Counted from the first letter of the stretch, positions 1-9,766 are shown. The stretch is DNA of 64,000 bases from Lewinellaceae bacterium (GCA_016710765.1 JADJUJ010000010.1:124001-188000); one strand, 5' to 3'. The notes: generated by a model not told the origin, from the sequence alone. Numbers and translations: made by a program.

Positions 1-1434
1 TACAACCATCGCGGCCAACGACAGCATAGAGCGGATTTACAACATGGATCCGGAACAGCGCAAGGATTTGGCTAAAGTTATCAAAAAACAACGCGAGGAA
101 GACGCTGCCAATGCTGCTGCCAAAAAAGATGCCAGTGCTGCCGCAGGCCCAGCCAAATTGCCGTCCGCCATTCCCGGAGCAGGCGTCAAACCGTCCACCT
201 TCTATTTTTACAACGAAGCTTTTGTAAAAAAAGGGAAAAGAGACTTCGCCCGGGCCTGGGGCGACGACCGTAAACTGGAGGACAACTGGCGGCGCAGCAA
301 CAAAATTTCCTCCGGCGCAGCGGCTGAAGAGATTGCCGCAGCGCCCCCGACAGCACCGGCAATGCAGGACTTAGCGACATAGAACTCAGCGACATCTTCC
401 AGGGAATTCCCAGCAGCGAAGCGGAACTTTCGGTAATCCATGCTTCCACCTATGAAGCGATGTTCAAATTGGGTACCTTGTTCAGAGACCGCATCCAAAA
501 CTTCAATCGCAGCGCGAAAACACTGGAAGAACTCCAGACCCGCTACCCCGACAACGACAAACATGAAATTGAAACCTGGTACTATTGCCACCTCGATTTC
601 AGGGACCTCAACAATACCGATCGGGCCAATTTTTATTTGGAAAAACTAAAGAACAAATATCCCAACAGCCCTTATGCCCGCGCCCTCACCGACCCGAACT
701 TCCTGAATGCCACCAAAGAGCGCGAGCGTGAACTCAACGCCTACTACGAGCAAGCATTCAATTTGTTCCAGAAGAGCCAATACAAGGATGCCTTCGACCG
801 CTGTGAAGAAGCGCCCAAAAAATACGGCTCCACCAATGCACTGATGCCCAAATTCGCTTTGCTGGGCGCCCTTTGTGTGGGCAACCTGGAGGGTAATGAG
901 GCCTATTGTAAGGCACTAAGCGAAGTGATTGCCCGTTACCCGGAAAGCGCCGAAGCCACCCGCGCCAAAGAAATTGCGCGTTTGCTCGCCTGCAAAGGCT
1001 TCGAGGTTGATGTTGTAAAAGACAAGACAAATGGTGGCTTGCCCATCGACAACGAGTTCACCCTCGAAGACGACAAACTTCACTACTTCCTCGTGGTGCT
1101 GCGCGGTAGTGATATCCGGCTCGATGATGTAAAAAATTCGGTATCCGACTACAACCGGGAAAACCACCGGCTGGACCAATTGCGCATTTCCAACATCTTC
1201 CTGGGAACCGATACCAATACCCCCATCATAGTGATCCGGAAATTCGACAACCGCAACAAGGCCATGATGTATTACAATGAAGTGAAGGGCAAAAACGACT
1301 TCCTGGGTGAAACCGACAAGCGGCAATACACCAAGGAATACTTCGCCGTAACCCAGGAAAACTACCGCCGTATCCTGAAAAACCGAACACTCGACGGATA
1401 CCGGGAATTCTTTGAAGGCACCTATTTGAAATAG
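1..1434 (+). CDS. SprE/PorW-like TPR lipoprotein of gliding/T9SS, 3' part, one frameshift
   Basis: The frame is open at the left edge, so the start lies outside the window. Reading is in one frame to about 345 and then continues in another to the stop at 1432-1434; the switch falls in a run of five C at 344-348, where one extra or two fewer C would join the frames. The second part has TPR-like helical pairs (about residues 1-180) and a C-terminal domain that resembles the end of SprE/PorW proteins, the periplasmic lipoproteins linking the T9SS motor to the outer-membrane ring. F. johnsoniae SprE is around 870 residues; about 475 are visible here. A strong terminator follows. The family call rests on the look of the C-terminal domain, not on a search. 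Confidence 0.7.
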
Positions 1435-1446
1435 CAGAAAGGAGCA

Positions 1447-1487
1447 TAAAAAAAGCGCCGGTCAGAACTGATCGGCGCTTTTTTTTA
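1447..1487. terminator. Bidirectional intrinsic terminator
   Basis: An A-run, the stem AGCGCCGGTCAG paired with CTGATCGGCGCT, and a T8 run. It lies between the convergent SprE/PorW-like gene and the beta-barrel gene and can serve both strands. Confidence 0.85.
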
Positions 1488-1503
1488 TGCAAAATTTAGT
1501 GTT

Positions 1504-2064
1504 TTACTTGCCTTTGCTGCCACCAAAGCGGTAGCCAACGGCAAGTTTGCCCTGTGTCATCAGAGACGGCCAGCTGACCGTTTCTTCCACGCCGTCGCCG
1601 GTAAATTTGTTGTTGTCAACAATGGCGCGGCCCAATCCGAAGCCTATATCAAATACGAAACCTCCTTTGGAAACAACCTTGTAACCCAGGCCAAAACCCA
1701 ATCCGAAACGGTTGGAGGTATAATCGGCATAAGTGGAATTGTCGTCGTAGCTCCACTGACGGTTCACATAACGCATGAACACGTCCAAATAAAACCGGTC
1801 AGCGCCATGGTTTGGTCCAAAATAATACTTGCCAACAACATTGACGGGAAGGTTGACTCCTTTTACACTGGCAACTTTATTGGTGCCAAAACCAACTGCT
1901 GCTTCAACACTGACATTTTCCGTGATGGCAAAGTCAGCGCCCACACTCAAATCACCGAACAATAATCCAATGGGGTTGATGGTTAGGTCCACCTGAGCCT
2001 GAGCAACTTGGGTGAACAGCAGGCAGCTCATGGCTACCAGACAGGACAGCATAACTTTCTTCAT
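1504..2064 (-). CDS. Small outer-membrane beta-barrel protein
   Basis: 186 residues with a clear Sec signal peptide (MKK start, hydrophobic core, cleavage after AQA near residue 23). The mature part alternates short hydrophobic and polar stretches with many glycines (for example FGLGFGLGYK and GFGLGRA) and ends in GYRFGG, as expected of an eight-strand porin-like barrel. No enzymatic motif is visible. It is transcribed alone and shares the terminator at 1447-1487. The function is unknown; small barrels of this kind in Bacteroidota are often annotated only as porin-family proteins. Confidence 0.65.
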   Translation of the reverse strand: MKKVMLSCLVAMSCLLFTQVAQAQVDLTINPIGLLFGDLSVGADFAITENVSVEAAVGFGTNKVASVKGVNLPVNVVGKYYFGPNHGADRFYLDVFMRYVNRQWSYDDNSTYADYTSNRFGLGFGLGYKVVSKGGFVFDIGFGLGRAIVDNNKFTGDGVEETVSWPSLMTQGKLAVGYRFGGSKGK

Positions 2065-2247
2065 AAAACGAATGGGTATTAAGTGATGATAAAATAATTT
2101 GGTTTGTGTTATTTAGGTGTTTAAAAGTCAAATTTTGTGTTTTCAAACGTTTTTACAAGTCAAAATTAAAGCGAAAATTGATGTAGCAAAGTGGATCACC
2201 CGACTTTAAGATGATTTTAAAATGTTCCGGCCCAATCCTAACACATT

Positions 2248-5200
2248 TTAACCTTCATCCTCGTCGCTGTCGCAATGGTAGAGCTGCCGGGGTGGCCCCG
2301 GGCGTTCGCCTCCGCCGCTACCCTTTTTAGCGGCGAGCATTTTCTGAATCAAGCGGGCTCTTTCTTTGCGCACCCATTCGCGCTCCTGCGCATCTTTGGC
2401 CGCATCAAAATAGGGGACTCCGTCCACCCAGGTTTTTTCGGCGCTGGCGTACACGGTCAAAGGGTTGGTATTCCACAACACCAGATCGGCATCCTTGCCT
2501 TCTTTGATGCTGCCCACGCGGTTGTCTACGTGCAGCAATTTTGCCGGGTTAAGGGTCACCATTTTCCAGGCTTCCTGTTCCGGCACACCGCCGTATTCCA
2601 TGGTTTTCGCCGCTTCCTGGTTCAAACGGCGGGCCATTTCAGCATCGTCGGAATTGATGGCCACCGTAACGCCCTGCTCCAGCATGATGGCGGCATTGTA
2701 GGGGATGGCCTGGTAAACTTCAAATTTATAGTCCCACCAGTCGCTGAACGTACTGCCACCGGCGCCATGTTTGGCCATCTTGTCGGCTACTTTGTACCCT
2801 TCCAGGATATGAGTAAAAGTGTTGACCTTAAAACCAAAGCGCTCGGCTACCCGCATCAGCATTGTGATTTCACTCTGCACATAAGAATGGCAGGTGATGA
2901 AACGCTTCGATTCCAGAATTTCCAGCAGCGCCTCCATCTCGAGATCCTTGCGATAGGGCTTTCCCGATTTTTTCTGTTCCCCGTACTCGCGGGCGCGGGT
3001 GAAATAATCCACATATACTTGTTCCACGCCCATGCGGGTTTGGGGGTATCGGCTGCGGCTGTTGTCGCCCCAATTGCTTTGCTTTACGTTTTCGCCCAGG
3101 GCAAACTTTATCTGGCCCGGCCATGCCTCGAACTTGAGCGCTTCCGGGGCAACGCCCCAACGCAGTTTGATAAGTTGCGTTTGTCCGCCAATCGGGTTGG
3201 CCGAGCCATGGAGCAAGTGGCTGCTGGTAACGCCACCGGCCAACTGCCGGTAGATGTTGATATCCTCCGAATCGAGGGCGTCGCCGATGCGCACTTCCGC
3301 CGACGATTCCTGGGTGCCTTCGTTCACCGAACGCGCCACGGCAATGTGGGAGTGTTCGTCGATGATGCCCGCCGTGAGGTATTTTCCGGTTCCATCAACC
3401 ACCGTGGCATTGTCCTGCACGGGAAGGTTTCGACCAATTTTCCTGATTTTACCTTCACTGATAAGCACATCGGTATTGGACAATTTGCCCTGTTTTTCGC
3501 CTGTCCACACTTCCGCATTACGGATAAGAAAAGTGGCTTGTTTTGGCGCATCCTGCCAGCCATAGGCAGTAAAAGGGTAGATCATTTGGCCTGTTTCCGG
3601 CTTTTCTTCCGGTTTTTCTTTTTTTGGTTTTCCGGGTGCTGCATCACCTTTCCGCTCAGCACTCCAGTTGATCCAGCTGCCATCGGCCAGGGTACCGCGG
3701 CCCGACCAGTTTGCTTTACCGGCCACTCCGCTCAGAAGCACTTTCTCTTTCTTCAGGGTGTCGGCCTGATACATCAGGGTAACCAGTCCTTTGTCGTACG
3801 ACAAGCTGGCCTTGATGGTCGAGCTGTCGGCACGCATCAGGGAAGCCTCAGGGGCTTCCGGTTTACCTTTTACGGTAAGAACAAAAGCATCGGCGCCGGC
3901 CTGCAGCTGGTAGGTTCCACTCAGGTCCACACCATCGTTGTTCAGTGAAGACACCTGATAGGGTTTACCCAAAACCCAGTTTTCCAAAATCTTGCTCTCT
4001 TTATCGAAAACATCGCCGGTACAGATAAAGAAATTACCCTGTTTGCCGGCAGAAAGGCTGCCTACCCCGCCATCAGTGTCATAAAGGTGCAGGAGTTGGG
4101 CAGGTTCGTAGGTAAGCGCTTTGAGTGCCTGCTGCGGGGTAAGTCCGTAGTCGATGGCCTTGCGGAGCGCGGTCCAAAACATTTTTTTGTCTTTCAGCCC
4201 ATTGGTCGTCAGGGCAAAGCGAACACCGGCATTTTCGAGCATGGCAGCATTGGAGGGGGCCATTTCCCAGTGTTTTAACTGGCTCAGAGATACATTCAGT
4301 GCGTCGTACGGATCGTCGACATCAGCGGCATCCGGGAAAACACGTGGCACGATCAGCGTTTGTCCGGTGGCTTTTACCGCCTCAAGTCGTTGGTATTCGT
4401 CACCCGCAGTTTTTACCATGAAATTGACGCCAAACTCTTTTCCCAGGGTTTGGATACGAAGCACATCCAGTTTGTCGGCGGCCTCAAATATCTGTGGCAG
4501 ATTTTGTTCACGGTTCCAGGCTTCGAGCGACAAGTTTTTCTCAACCTTATAACCCTCGGCTTTGTACCATTGGGCATCCAGATACGTTTGGCGAAGGAGG
4601 GCAATGCAGCCCATCAAAGAGGAAGGGTAGTTTTGGCGGCTGGTTCCTTTCCTGAACGACAGGTGGTTGGAAGCCGTTTCGAGCAGGATTGTTTCTTGTT
4701 CGGGATCGTCGGCCAGTGCAACAACAACACCTGTTCCGCGCGCAATACCGTCGGCATTATGGGTCAGCACGGCGCCAAAGCCCAGATTCCTAAAGGCCTC
4801 AGCCTCCTTGGGCTCGTTGCTGAAATTTTCAGCAGCCTTGAATTCCGGGTTCAGCGCATCGTTCCAGGCATAGGCGCCTTTTTTCGCAGCATTGTATTGT
4901 GGCGGCTGGCCAAATGAAAATGGCGGTGTTTTTTCGGCAGGCAAGCCGTAATTGGTGGCATACAAATCGATAAAGGAAGGGTAAATGGTTTTTCCGGTGC
5001 AATCGATCACCACAGCACCGGCAGGGATGGCTACTTTAAGGCCACAATCTACTACTTTGCCTTTTCGGATGAGCAGGGTAGCGCCATCCAGATGTGTTTT
5101 ATAATCGGTATAAATCGTGGCATTGGTAAAGGCTACCAAGCCTTCCTTTGGGTCGGAAGGTGCCGCTTGTGGAAAGGTTTGTTGGGCAAAAAGCGCAGGA

Positions 5201-5262
5201 AAGGCGCAAGAAAGTAGAAAAAAAGCCAGGAAAGTCCTAAGCTGCCTAAAAGAGCGTTGCAT
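2248..5262 (-). CDS. Secreted double-domain amidohydrolase
   Basis: 1004 residues with a signal peptide ending near residue 26 (FPALFAQQ). Two amidohydrolase-superfamily halves are in tandem. The first (about 35-430) has the usual beta-sandwich lead-in and a metal-barrel-like fold, but where the HxH metal motif should follow (residues 98-102, IDLYA) there are no histidines. A Lys/Glu/Pro-rich linker (about 540-560) leads to the second half (about 565-985), which carries the HxH metal motif (H637, H639 in IIDEHSHI) and resembles imidazolonepropionase-like hydrolases. The second half is therefore probably catalytic and the first structural. The substrate is unknown; periplasmic hydrolysis of cyclic amides or dipeptides is a family-level guess. 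The frame is intact and the gene stands alone. Confidence 0.8.
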   Translation of the reverse strand: MQRSFRQLRTFLAFFLLSCAFPALFAQQTFPQAAPSDPKEGLVAFTNATIYTDYKTHLDGATLLIRKGKVVDCGLKVAIPAGAVVIDCTGKTIYPSFIDLYATNYGLPAEKTPPFSFGQPPQYNAAKKGAYAWNDALNPEFKAAENFSNEPKEAEAFRNLGFGAVLTHNADGIARGTGVVVALADDPEQETILLETASNHLSFRKGTSRQNYPSSLMGCIALLRQTYLDAQWYKAEGYKVEKNLSLEAWNREQNLPQIFEAADKLDVLRIQTLGKEFGVNFMVKTAGDEYQRLEAVKATGQTLIVPRVFPDAADVDDPYDALNVSLSQLKHWEMAPSNAAMLENAGVRFALTTNGLKDKKMFWTALRKAIDYGLTPQQALKALTYEPAQLLHLYDTDGGVGSLSAGKQGNFFICTGDVFDKESKILENWVLGKPYQVSSLNNDGVDLSGTYQLQAGADAFVLTVKGKPEAPEASLMRADSSTIKASLSYDKGLVTLMYQADTLKKEKVLLSGVAGKANWSGRGTLADGSWINWSAERKGDAAPGKPKKEKPEEKPETGQMIYPFTAYGWQDAPKQATFLIRNAEVWTGEKQGKLSNTDVLISEGKIRKIGRNLPVQDNATVVDGTGKYLTAGIIDEHSHIAVARSVNEGTQESSAEVRIGDALDSEDINIYRQLAGGVTSSHLLHGSANPIGGQTQLIKLRWGVAPEALKFEAWPGQIKFALGENVKQSNWGDNSRSRYPQTRMGVEQVYVDYFTRAREYGEQKKSGKPYRKDLEMEALLEILESKRFITCHSYVQSEITMLMRVAERFGFKVNTFTHILEGYKVADKMAKHGAGGSTFSDWWDYKFEVYQAIPYNAAIMLEQGVTVAINSDDAEMARRLNQEAAKTMEYGGVPEQEAWKMVTLNPAKLLHVDNRVGSIKEGKDADLVLWNTNPLTVYASAEKTWVDGVPYFDAAKDAQEREWVRKERARLIQKMLAAKKGSGGGERPGPPRQLYHCDSDEDEG

Positions 5263-5387
5263 GAACAGGGAAGTTGGTTTGCAATATTTCGGATCTAAAT
5301 CGGCGTCAATTTAGGGATAAATTGGATTTCTATCACGCTTTCGCCGACCAATCCTGTGTTTCTCCCAAGAATAGGTATATCGCCAAT

Positions 5388-5582
5388 TTAATCTTCCTTG
5401 TCCGGACCTTCACTTTCCGAACCTTGCCCGACTTTCTTTTGTGGCAGACGCTTAGCATCCTTCAGCGCTTTGCGGATAATCCACTCCAGCTGCCCGTTGA
5501 CGCTCCGAAACTCGTCAGCCGCCCACTTTTCGAGTGCTTCGTAAGTGGCGGCATCCGTCCGTAAAACGAAATTTTTTTTCAT
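5388..5582 (-). CDS. Arc-like ribbon-helix-helix protein
   Basis: 64 residues. The N-terminus (KKNFVLRTDAATYEALEKWA) fits the beta-strand plus first helix of Arc-type ribbon-helix-helix DNA-binding proteins, followed by a second helix (NGQLEWIIRKALKDA) and a charged tail. It lies 120 bp downstream of the SPFH gene on the same strand, separated by the telomere-like inverted repeat at 5596-5700. Short Arc-like proteins are commonly seen beside SPFH/band 7 genes, so they may act together, possibly with this protein as an autoregulator. No toxin gene is next to it, so a toxin-antitoxin role is not supported. Confidence 0.65.
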   Translation of the reverse strand: MKKNFVLRTDAATYEALEKWAADEFRSVNGQLEWIIRKALKDAKRLPQKKVGQGSESEGPDKED

Positions 5583-5595
5583 AATTTTTTTTATT

Positions 5596-5700
5596 GGGGT
5601 TTAGGGTGGGGTTTAGGGTGGGATTTAGGGTGGGGTGTACCGAAGCAACGCTAAACCCTACCCTAAACCCAATTCTAAACCCAACCCTAAACCCTACCCC
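5596..5700. repeat. Telomere-like inverted repeat array (GGGTTTAGGG type)
   Basis: The left arm (5596-5635) holds about three units of TTTAGGGTGGGG. The right arm (5651-5700) holds about five units of CTAAACCC with variable spacers. The arms are near-complementary, separated by about 15 bp, and could form a long hairpin or, on the G strand, G-quadruplexes. The array fills the gap between the SPFH stop and the ribbon-helix-helix gene, so it would be transcribed if these form one operon. A similar array is at 59698-59908. Confidence 0.85.
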
Positions 5701-5702
5701 GC

Positions 5703-6557
5703 CTACTGATGAAGTGTGCCTGTATTCAGTACCGGTTGAGCATTTTTGTCGCCGCAGAGGACCACCATAAGGTTGCTGACCATGGCGGCTTTCCGCTCAT
5801 CATCCAGATTGACAATTTGTTTTTTGGACAATTGTTCGAGCGCCATTTCTACCATGCCTACAGCGCCTTCCACGATTTTACTACGGGCTGCTACGATGGC
5901 CGTGGCCTGCTGACGCTGCAACATGGCACCGGCAATTTCCGTGGCGTACGCGAGGTGACTGATGCGGGCTTCAATGACGTTGATGCCGGCCAGTTTGAGT
6001 CGCTCAGAAATTTCCTGTTCGAGCATTTCATTGACTTCTTCTGCGCTGGAGCGCAGCGTGATTTCTGCTTCAGCATCTTCAAAGTTGTCGTAGGAATAAG
6101 CCATGGTCATTTTCCGAAGCGCAGCTTCACTCTGGCTGTGTACGAACGTGTCGTAACGTTCTACCTGGAATACCGCACTGTAGGTGTCTTCAACCTTCCA
6201 CACCACGATGGCGCCCACCATAATGGGGTTGCCTTGCTTGTCGTTCACCTTGATCGGTGCGAGATCCAGGGTTTCTGCCCGCTGAGAGATCTTTTTCTTG
6301 GTGTAAAATGGGTTGACAAAGAAAAAGCCGCTGTCCTTAACGGTTCCGATGTACTTGCCAAATAGTGTAAGCACCCGGGTAGTGTTGGGCTCTATGGCAA
6401 TGAATCCGGGAATGATCACTGCAAAGGCTGTCACGATACACAGGGCTCCCAGCAAGATGGAGAACTTCAGGACAATGGAGGCTACACCTCCAACCAAAAG
6501 CAAAAACGCCAGACCCAACATGGACCATCCTGATGCAGGTTTTACAATCTTTTCCAT
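5703..6557 (-). CDS. SPFH/band 7 domain membrane protein
   Basis: 284 residues. Two hydrophobic segments (about 14-32 and 33-52) precede an SPFH/band 7 domain (about 55-235) with the flotillin/stomatin-like pattern: a beta-rich part (VLTLFGKYIGTVKDSGFFFVNPF), then a helical part rich in Glu and Ala, and the typical stretch about reaching the protein's synthesis-linked helix (LKLAGINVIEARISHLAYA). Such proteins form membrane microdomain scaffolds, often tied to membrane protein turnover or stress. A well-formed promoter lies upstream. The ribbon-helix-helix gene follows. The frame is intact and the family call is firm; the specific role is not known. Confidence 0.88.
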   Translation of the reverse strand: MEKIVKPASGWSMLGLAFLLLVGGVASIVLKFSILLGALCIVTAFAVIIPGFIAIEPNTTRVLTLFGKYIGTVKDSGFFFVNPFYTKKKISQRAETLDLAPIKVNDKQGNPIMVGAIVVWKVEDTYSAVFQVERYDTFVHSQSEAALRKMTMAYSYDNFEDAEAEITLRSSAEEVNEMLEQEISERLKLAGINVIEARISHLAYATEIAGAMLQRQQATAIVAARSKIVEGAVGMVEMALEQLSKKQIVNLDDERKAAMVSNLMVVLCGDKNAQPVLNTGTLHQ

Positions 6558-6608
6558 AATTAAAGTTTTTATTTGTTTTGATTTTTATCTGATATCAATA
6601 TGATACCA

Positions 6609-6639
6609 CAAAGGTAGTATGAATGCCAACACTTGTCAA
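6609..6639 (-). promoter_or_regulatory. Bacteroidota-type promoter for the SPFH gene
   Basis: On the minus strand a TTGA -33 element (6639-6636) is followed by a 19-base spacer and TACCTTTG (6616-6609), matching the TTTG-N19-TAnnTTTG consensus of the Bacteroidota primary sigma factor. The SPFH start codon lies about 50 bases downstream. Confidence 0.65.
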
Positions 6640-6768
6640 GAGCGAATCGGATTTAGAAGAGCAGGTTTCGTTTTTTTCCGACGAAGTAAAACATTTGAAC
6701 GACCAGCCAACCCCCGGGAATGAATAGTCGTCCATAATTTTATCCTTTCATCCAAAAGAACCTGCATC

Positions 6769-9261
6769 ATGCGCATTATCCTGTCCTGCATCAGTATCTT
6801 GATGGTCCTGGCATTACCCATCAGGGCGCAAAGTCTTTTACAAGGTCATGTTCAAAATGCGGAAGGCGAACCCCTGGCTTTCGTGACGGTAGCCGTGGAG
6901 GCAGCAACCCAAACCGGCGTTTTCACCGATATTGAAGGGCGGTTTAAGTTAGCCGTTCCCGCGGATGCGCGCGCCATCCAGTTTCGATACCTTGGATACC
7001 GCAGCATTTACCTGAAGCCCGAAGAATGGGAAAACCAAACCATGTTATCCATTGTCATGACACCCGACAGTTTTGCATTGCCGGAGGCCGTCGTTCGCGC
7101 CGGAGAGAACCCGGCCGATATCCTGATGCGCAAAGTCATTGCCCGAAGGGAAGCGAATAACCCGGAAAAAAAAGCGGGTTACCGCTGTCTGACCTACAAT
7201 AAGATATCCTTTGATCTGCTTCCGAACCGGGGTGCTTTTGAAAAAGTGATGGGCAAACGAGACAGCACATCAAAATCCGCAATGGAAAGCATGGAAAGTT
7301 TCAACCGCATGGAAGAGAGCTCCCAGCAACACCATGCATTTCTGATGGAGTCGGTGACCGAACGGCTTTTCCGAAACCCCAATCTGGTGCAGGAAAAAGT
7401 ACTGCTGAATCGGGTAAGCGGAACGGAATACGCTGGCCTCGTGGCTCTGGCCAATGCTGTTCAACCCTTCACGTTTTACGGAGATTACCTGCAAATCACC
7501 GACAAGGATTTTGTCAACCCCATCAGCCCGGGCAGTCCTGCCTTGTATTTTTTCACCCTGGAGGATACCCTGTTTCAGGGAAAAGATACCATCTGGACCG
7601 TTTCCTTTCATCCCCGCAAAGGCAAAGTATTTACAGCCCTGGAGGGAAGCCTCCAAATACACTCCAATGGTTACGCTGTGCAGAGCGTTCGCGCATGGCC
7701 GGTCGACGCGGGAAACCTCGACATTAAGATCGAGCAATCGTATCAATTGTTGGCTGCGGGCAACTCCGATGGCGACAGCACTGCGCAATGGTTCCCACAA
7801 CAACTTAATTTTGAGCTGGCTTTTCGAAAATACCCCTCGGAGTACCTGGGCATTAAAGCAGCCGGCCGAAGTTACATCAGTTCGGCAGCAATGGGCGCCA
7901 GCTCCCGCTTGCAGGATTTTGATCCGGAGAAGCCGCTGCTGATGCTGGAAAACGCCAATACACGCGCCGACAGCGCCTGGCAGTCCTGGCGGATCACAGC
8001 CCCACTCAGCGAAAAAGAACAGCGCACGTACAGCTGGCTCGACAGCCTCGGGGAAAAGAAAAACCTTAGCCGCTTTTTTTACCTGATGGACTACGTCAGC
8101 ACCGGGCTCATCCCGCTGGCTGGCCCGCTGAATGCCGATCTGGGACGGCTTCTTCGCTTCAGCGAATTTGAAAACGTTCGCCTGGGCATAGGCCTCAGCA
8201 CGGCACAGCCCCGCCCGTTGGCCATGTCAAGGCGCTTTGAGGCCAGTCTTTACGGCGGCTATGGTTTTCGCGACCAAGCCTGGAAATACGGCGCTGAAAC
8301 ACTGTGGCGCATCAACCGGGGTATGCAAACATTCTGGTCGGCAGGCTGGCGCAGCGACCTGGAAGAGCCAGGCATCCTGAAAACCCTGCCCGGGCAGCTC
8401 GTAGACCGCTACGTTTACGCCAGGAAGGTGGATAAAATTCAGGAGGCCTGGACCAGGATTGGCACCCGACTTGGAAAAAGTTTTTTCCTTCAGGGAGAAT
8501 TCAGCCGACAGAACCGAACCCCCCTGTACCCTTATATCTATGTGGGGGGATCGGAGATACAATCGGGTACCTTTCGCTTTGCGGAGGCAACGGTTTTCCT
8601 GCGGTATGCACGCCATGAGGAAGTACACCGCTTCCTGGGCAGCAACTCTGGTTCTGTGCAACATTGGCCAGTTCTGGAAGTTGCCTATACCCGTGGTTTA
8701 CCCAATATATTGGGCAGTACTTATTCCTATTACCGATGGTCGGCAGCCTTGTACCAGTCGGTGTTTATCCGCAGGCTTGGCCGCTGCAGCTGGAGGCTGG
8801 AAGCAGGCCAGGCGAGCCCTGACGTGCCTTTATCCAGGTTGTTTACCCTGAACCAATCGGCTGGCAACAACGCGTTTGGATTGTTCGCCATAAGCAATAC
8901 CTTCCAATCGCTACCTGATACACTATTTGCTTCCGACCGCTTTGTCAACCTCTATTTTAGCCAGGAAATTGGGCCGGTATTGTACAAGCACAAATATTCC
9001 GCGCCCTACCTTTCCCTGCACCAAAACACCGTCTGGGGCAGTTTGCAACAACCGGAACAGCACAATGGAACGGGGCTGCGTACCGCCGATCAGCTGCTCT
9101 GCGAATCGGGGATCCGGCTGGACAACCTTCTTAGAATTAACTACGTAAATTTTGCCCGCCTGGGCTTGGGCGGTGCGGTGTACTACCGTTGGGGCGGCTT
9201 GTCGGAGCCACGTTGGCAGGACAATTTATTGTTCCGCTTATCACTGCGTTTTGAAATATAG
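6769..9261 (+). CDS. DUF5686-type outer-membrane protein with carboxypeptidase-regulatory-like N-domain
   Basis: 830 residues with a signal peptide (about 1-21). Residues about 22-105 form a CarboxypepD_reg-like beta-sandwich (QGHVQNAEGEPLAFVTVAVE, later FRYLGYRS), as found at the N-terminus of many Bacteroidota outer-membrane proteins. The rest matches the general form of DUF5686 proteins: a mixed middle region and a C-terminal half with many amphipathic aromatic strands (for example LYGGYGFRDQAWKYGAE, ending in FRLSLRFEI), likely a large outer-membrane barrel. No TonB box or plug domain is apparent. Transcribed alone, ending at a hairpin. The frame is intact. The role in the cell is unknown; envelope maintenance is an inference. 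Confidence 0.75.
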   Translation: MRIILSCISILMVLALPIRAQSLLQGHVQNAEGEPLAFVTVAVEAATQTGVFTDIEGRFKLAVPADARAIQFRYLGYRSIYLKPEEWENQTMLSIVMTPDSFALPEAVVRAGENPADILMRKVIARREANNPEKKAGYRCLTYNKISFDLLPNRGAFEKVMGKRDSTSKSAMESMESFNRMEESSQQHHAFLMESVTERLFRNPNLVQEKVLLNRVSGTEYAGLVALANAVQPFTFYGDYLQITDKDFVNPISPGSPALYFFTLEDTLFQGKDTIWTVSFHPRKGKVFTALEGSLQIHSNGYAVQSVRAWPVDAGNLDIKIEQSYQLLAAGNSDGDSTAQWFPQQLNFELAFRKYPSEYLGIKAAGRSYISSAAMGASSRLQDFDPEKPLLMLENANTRADSAWQSWRITAPLSEKEQRTYSWLDSLGEKKNLSRFFYLMDYVSTGLIPLAGPLNADLGRLLRFSEFENVRLGIGLSTAQPRPLAMSRRFEASLYGGYGFRDQAWKYGAETLWRINRGMQTFWSAGWRSDLEEPGILKTLPGQLVDRYVYARKVDKIQEAWTRIGTRLGKSFFLQGEFSRQNRTPLYPYIYVGGSEIQSGTFRFAEATVFLRYARHEEVHRFLGSNSGSVQHWPVLEVAYTRGLPNILGSTYSYYRWSAALYQSVFIRRLGRCSWRLEAGQASPDVPLSRLFTLNQSAGNNAFGLFAISNTFQSLPDTLFASDRFVNLYFSQEIGPVLYKHKYSAPYLSLHQNTVWGSLQQPEQHNGTGLRTADQLLCESGIRLDNLLRINYVNFARLGLGGAVYYRWGGLSEPRWQDNLLFRLSLRFEI

Positions 9262-9271
9262 GCAAAAAAAT

Positions 9272-9309
9272 AAGTCATCCCGCGTTTTACCAACATTCGG
9301 GATGACTTA
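9272..9309. terminator. Hairpin terminator with GTCATCCCG stem
   Basis: AAGTCATCCCG pairs with CGGGATGACTT around a loop of about 15 bases between convergent genes. The stem shares the GTCATCCCG core with the hairpins at 26171 and 26466. Confidence 0.75.
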
Positions 9310-9322
9310 TACTTGCCAATTG

Positions 9323-9766
9323 CTATTGCTGCTTTGGAAGCAACGTATTCAATTGCTCGTAAATTGATGTAACAGCCTCTGGCGGGGCGGAATTTCGATC
9401 ACCCCAACTGATGCGGTTCACCACATCCCCATTTACAACTTCGATAAAGCTGTAAAGGTTGCCGGGATGCATGTAGTCCAGCGTTGACAAGCCGTTTTCC
9501 TCCACAATTTCGTAGATATTTTTGGCAACCTTAGATTTTACCGCAGGCTTGATTTCTTTGAGTGTATCGCGCAAGGAAACAGGTGGCTGAAAAATTTGTC
9601 CGTTTTCCAACAGGATATACGTCTTTTCTATGGCCGTAAAACCGCCGCCAGTTCCCCAGCGTATTTGCTTTTCAGGCAAATTGGTGGTGTTGTAGCGGTT
9701 AGACTTACACAGGGAAAATCCCAAAACAGTTACACATAAAATCAGCAGTAACGACAATGTTTTCAT
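9323..9766 (-). CDS. Small lipoprotein-like protein, unknown function
   Basis: 147 residues from the start chosen at 9766, which places a classic signal sequence (MKTLSLLLILCVTVLGFSLC) at the N-terminus; a longer in-frame start 27 bases upstream would add residues before it. A cysteine at about residue 20 could be a lipobox cysteine, although FSLC is not ideal. The mature part is mixed alpha/beta and mentions no known motif; the region around WGTGGGFTAIEKTYILLENG looks like beta strands. I do not recognise the family. It is a single gene facing the DUF5686-type gene. Confidence 0.6.
   Translation of the reverse strand: MKTLSLLLILCVTVLGFSLCKSNRYNTTNLPEKQIRWGTGGGFTAIEKTYILLENGQIFQPPVSLRDTLKEIKPAVKSKVAKNIYEIVEENGLSTLDYMHPGNLYSFIEVVNGDVVNRISWGDRNSAPPEAVTSIYEQLNTLLPKQQ

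Noticed and set aside
2275..3948. 557-residue open frame on the plus strand opposite the amidohydrolase
   Set aside because: It is antisense to a well-supported gene and has no recognisable domain or signal; it follows from the codon pattern of the real gene.
5388..5582. Ribbon-helix-helix gene considered as an antitoxin
   Set aside because: No toxin-like gene is adjacent; the neighbour is an SPFH protein.
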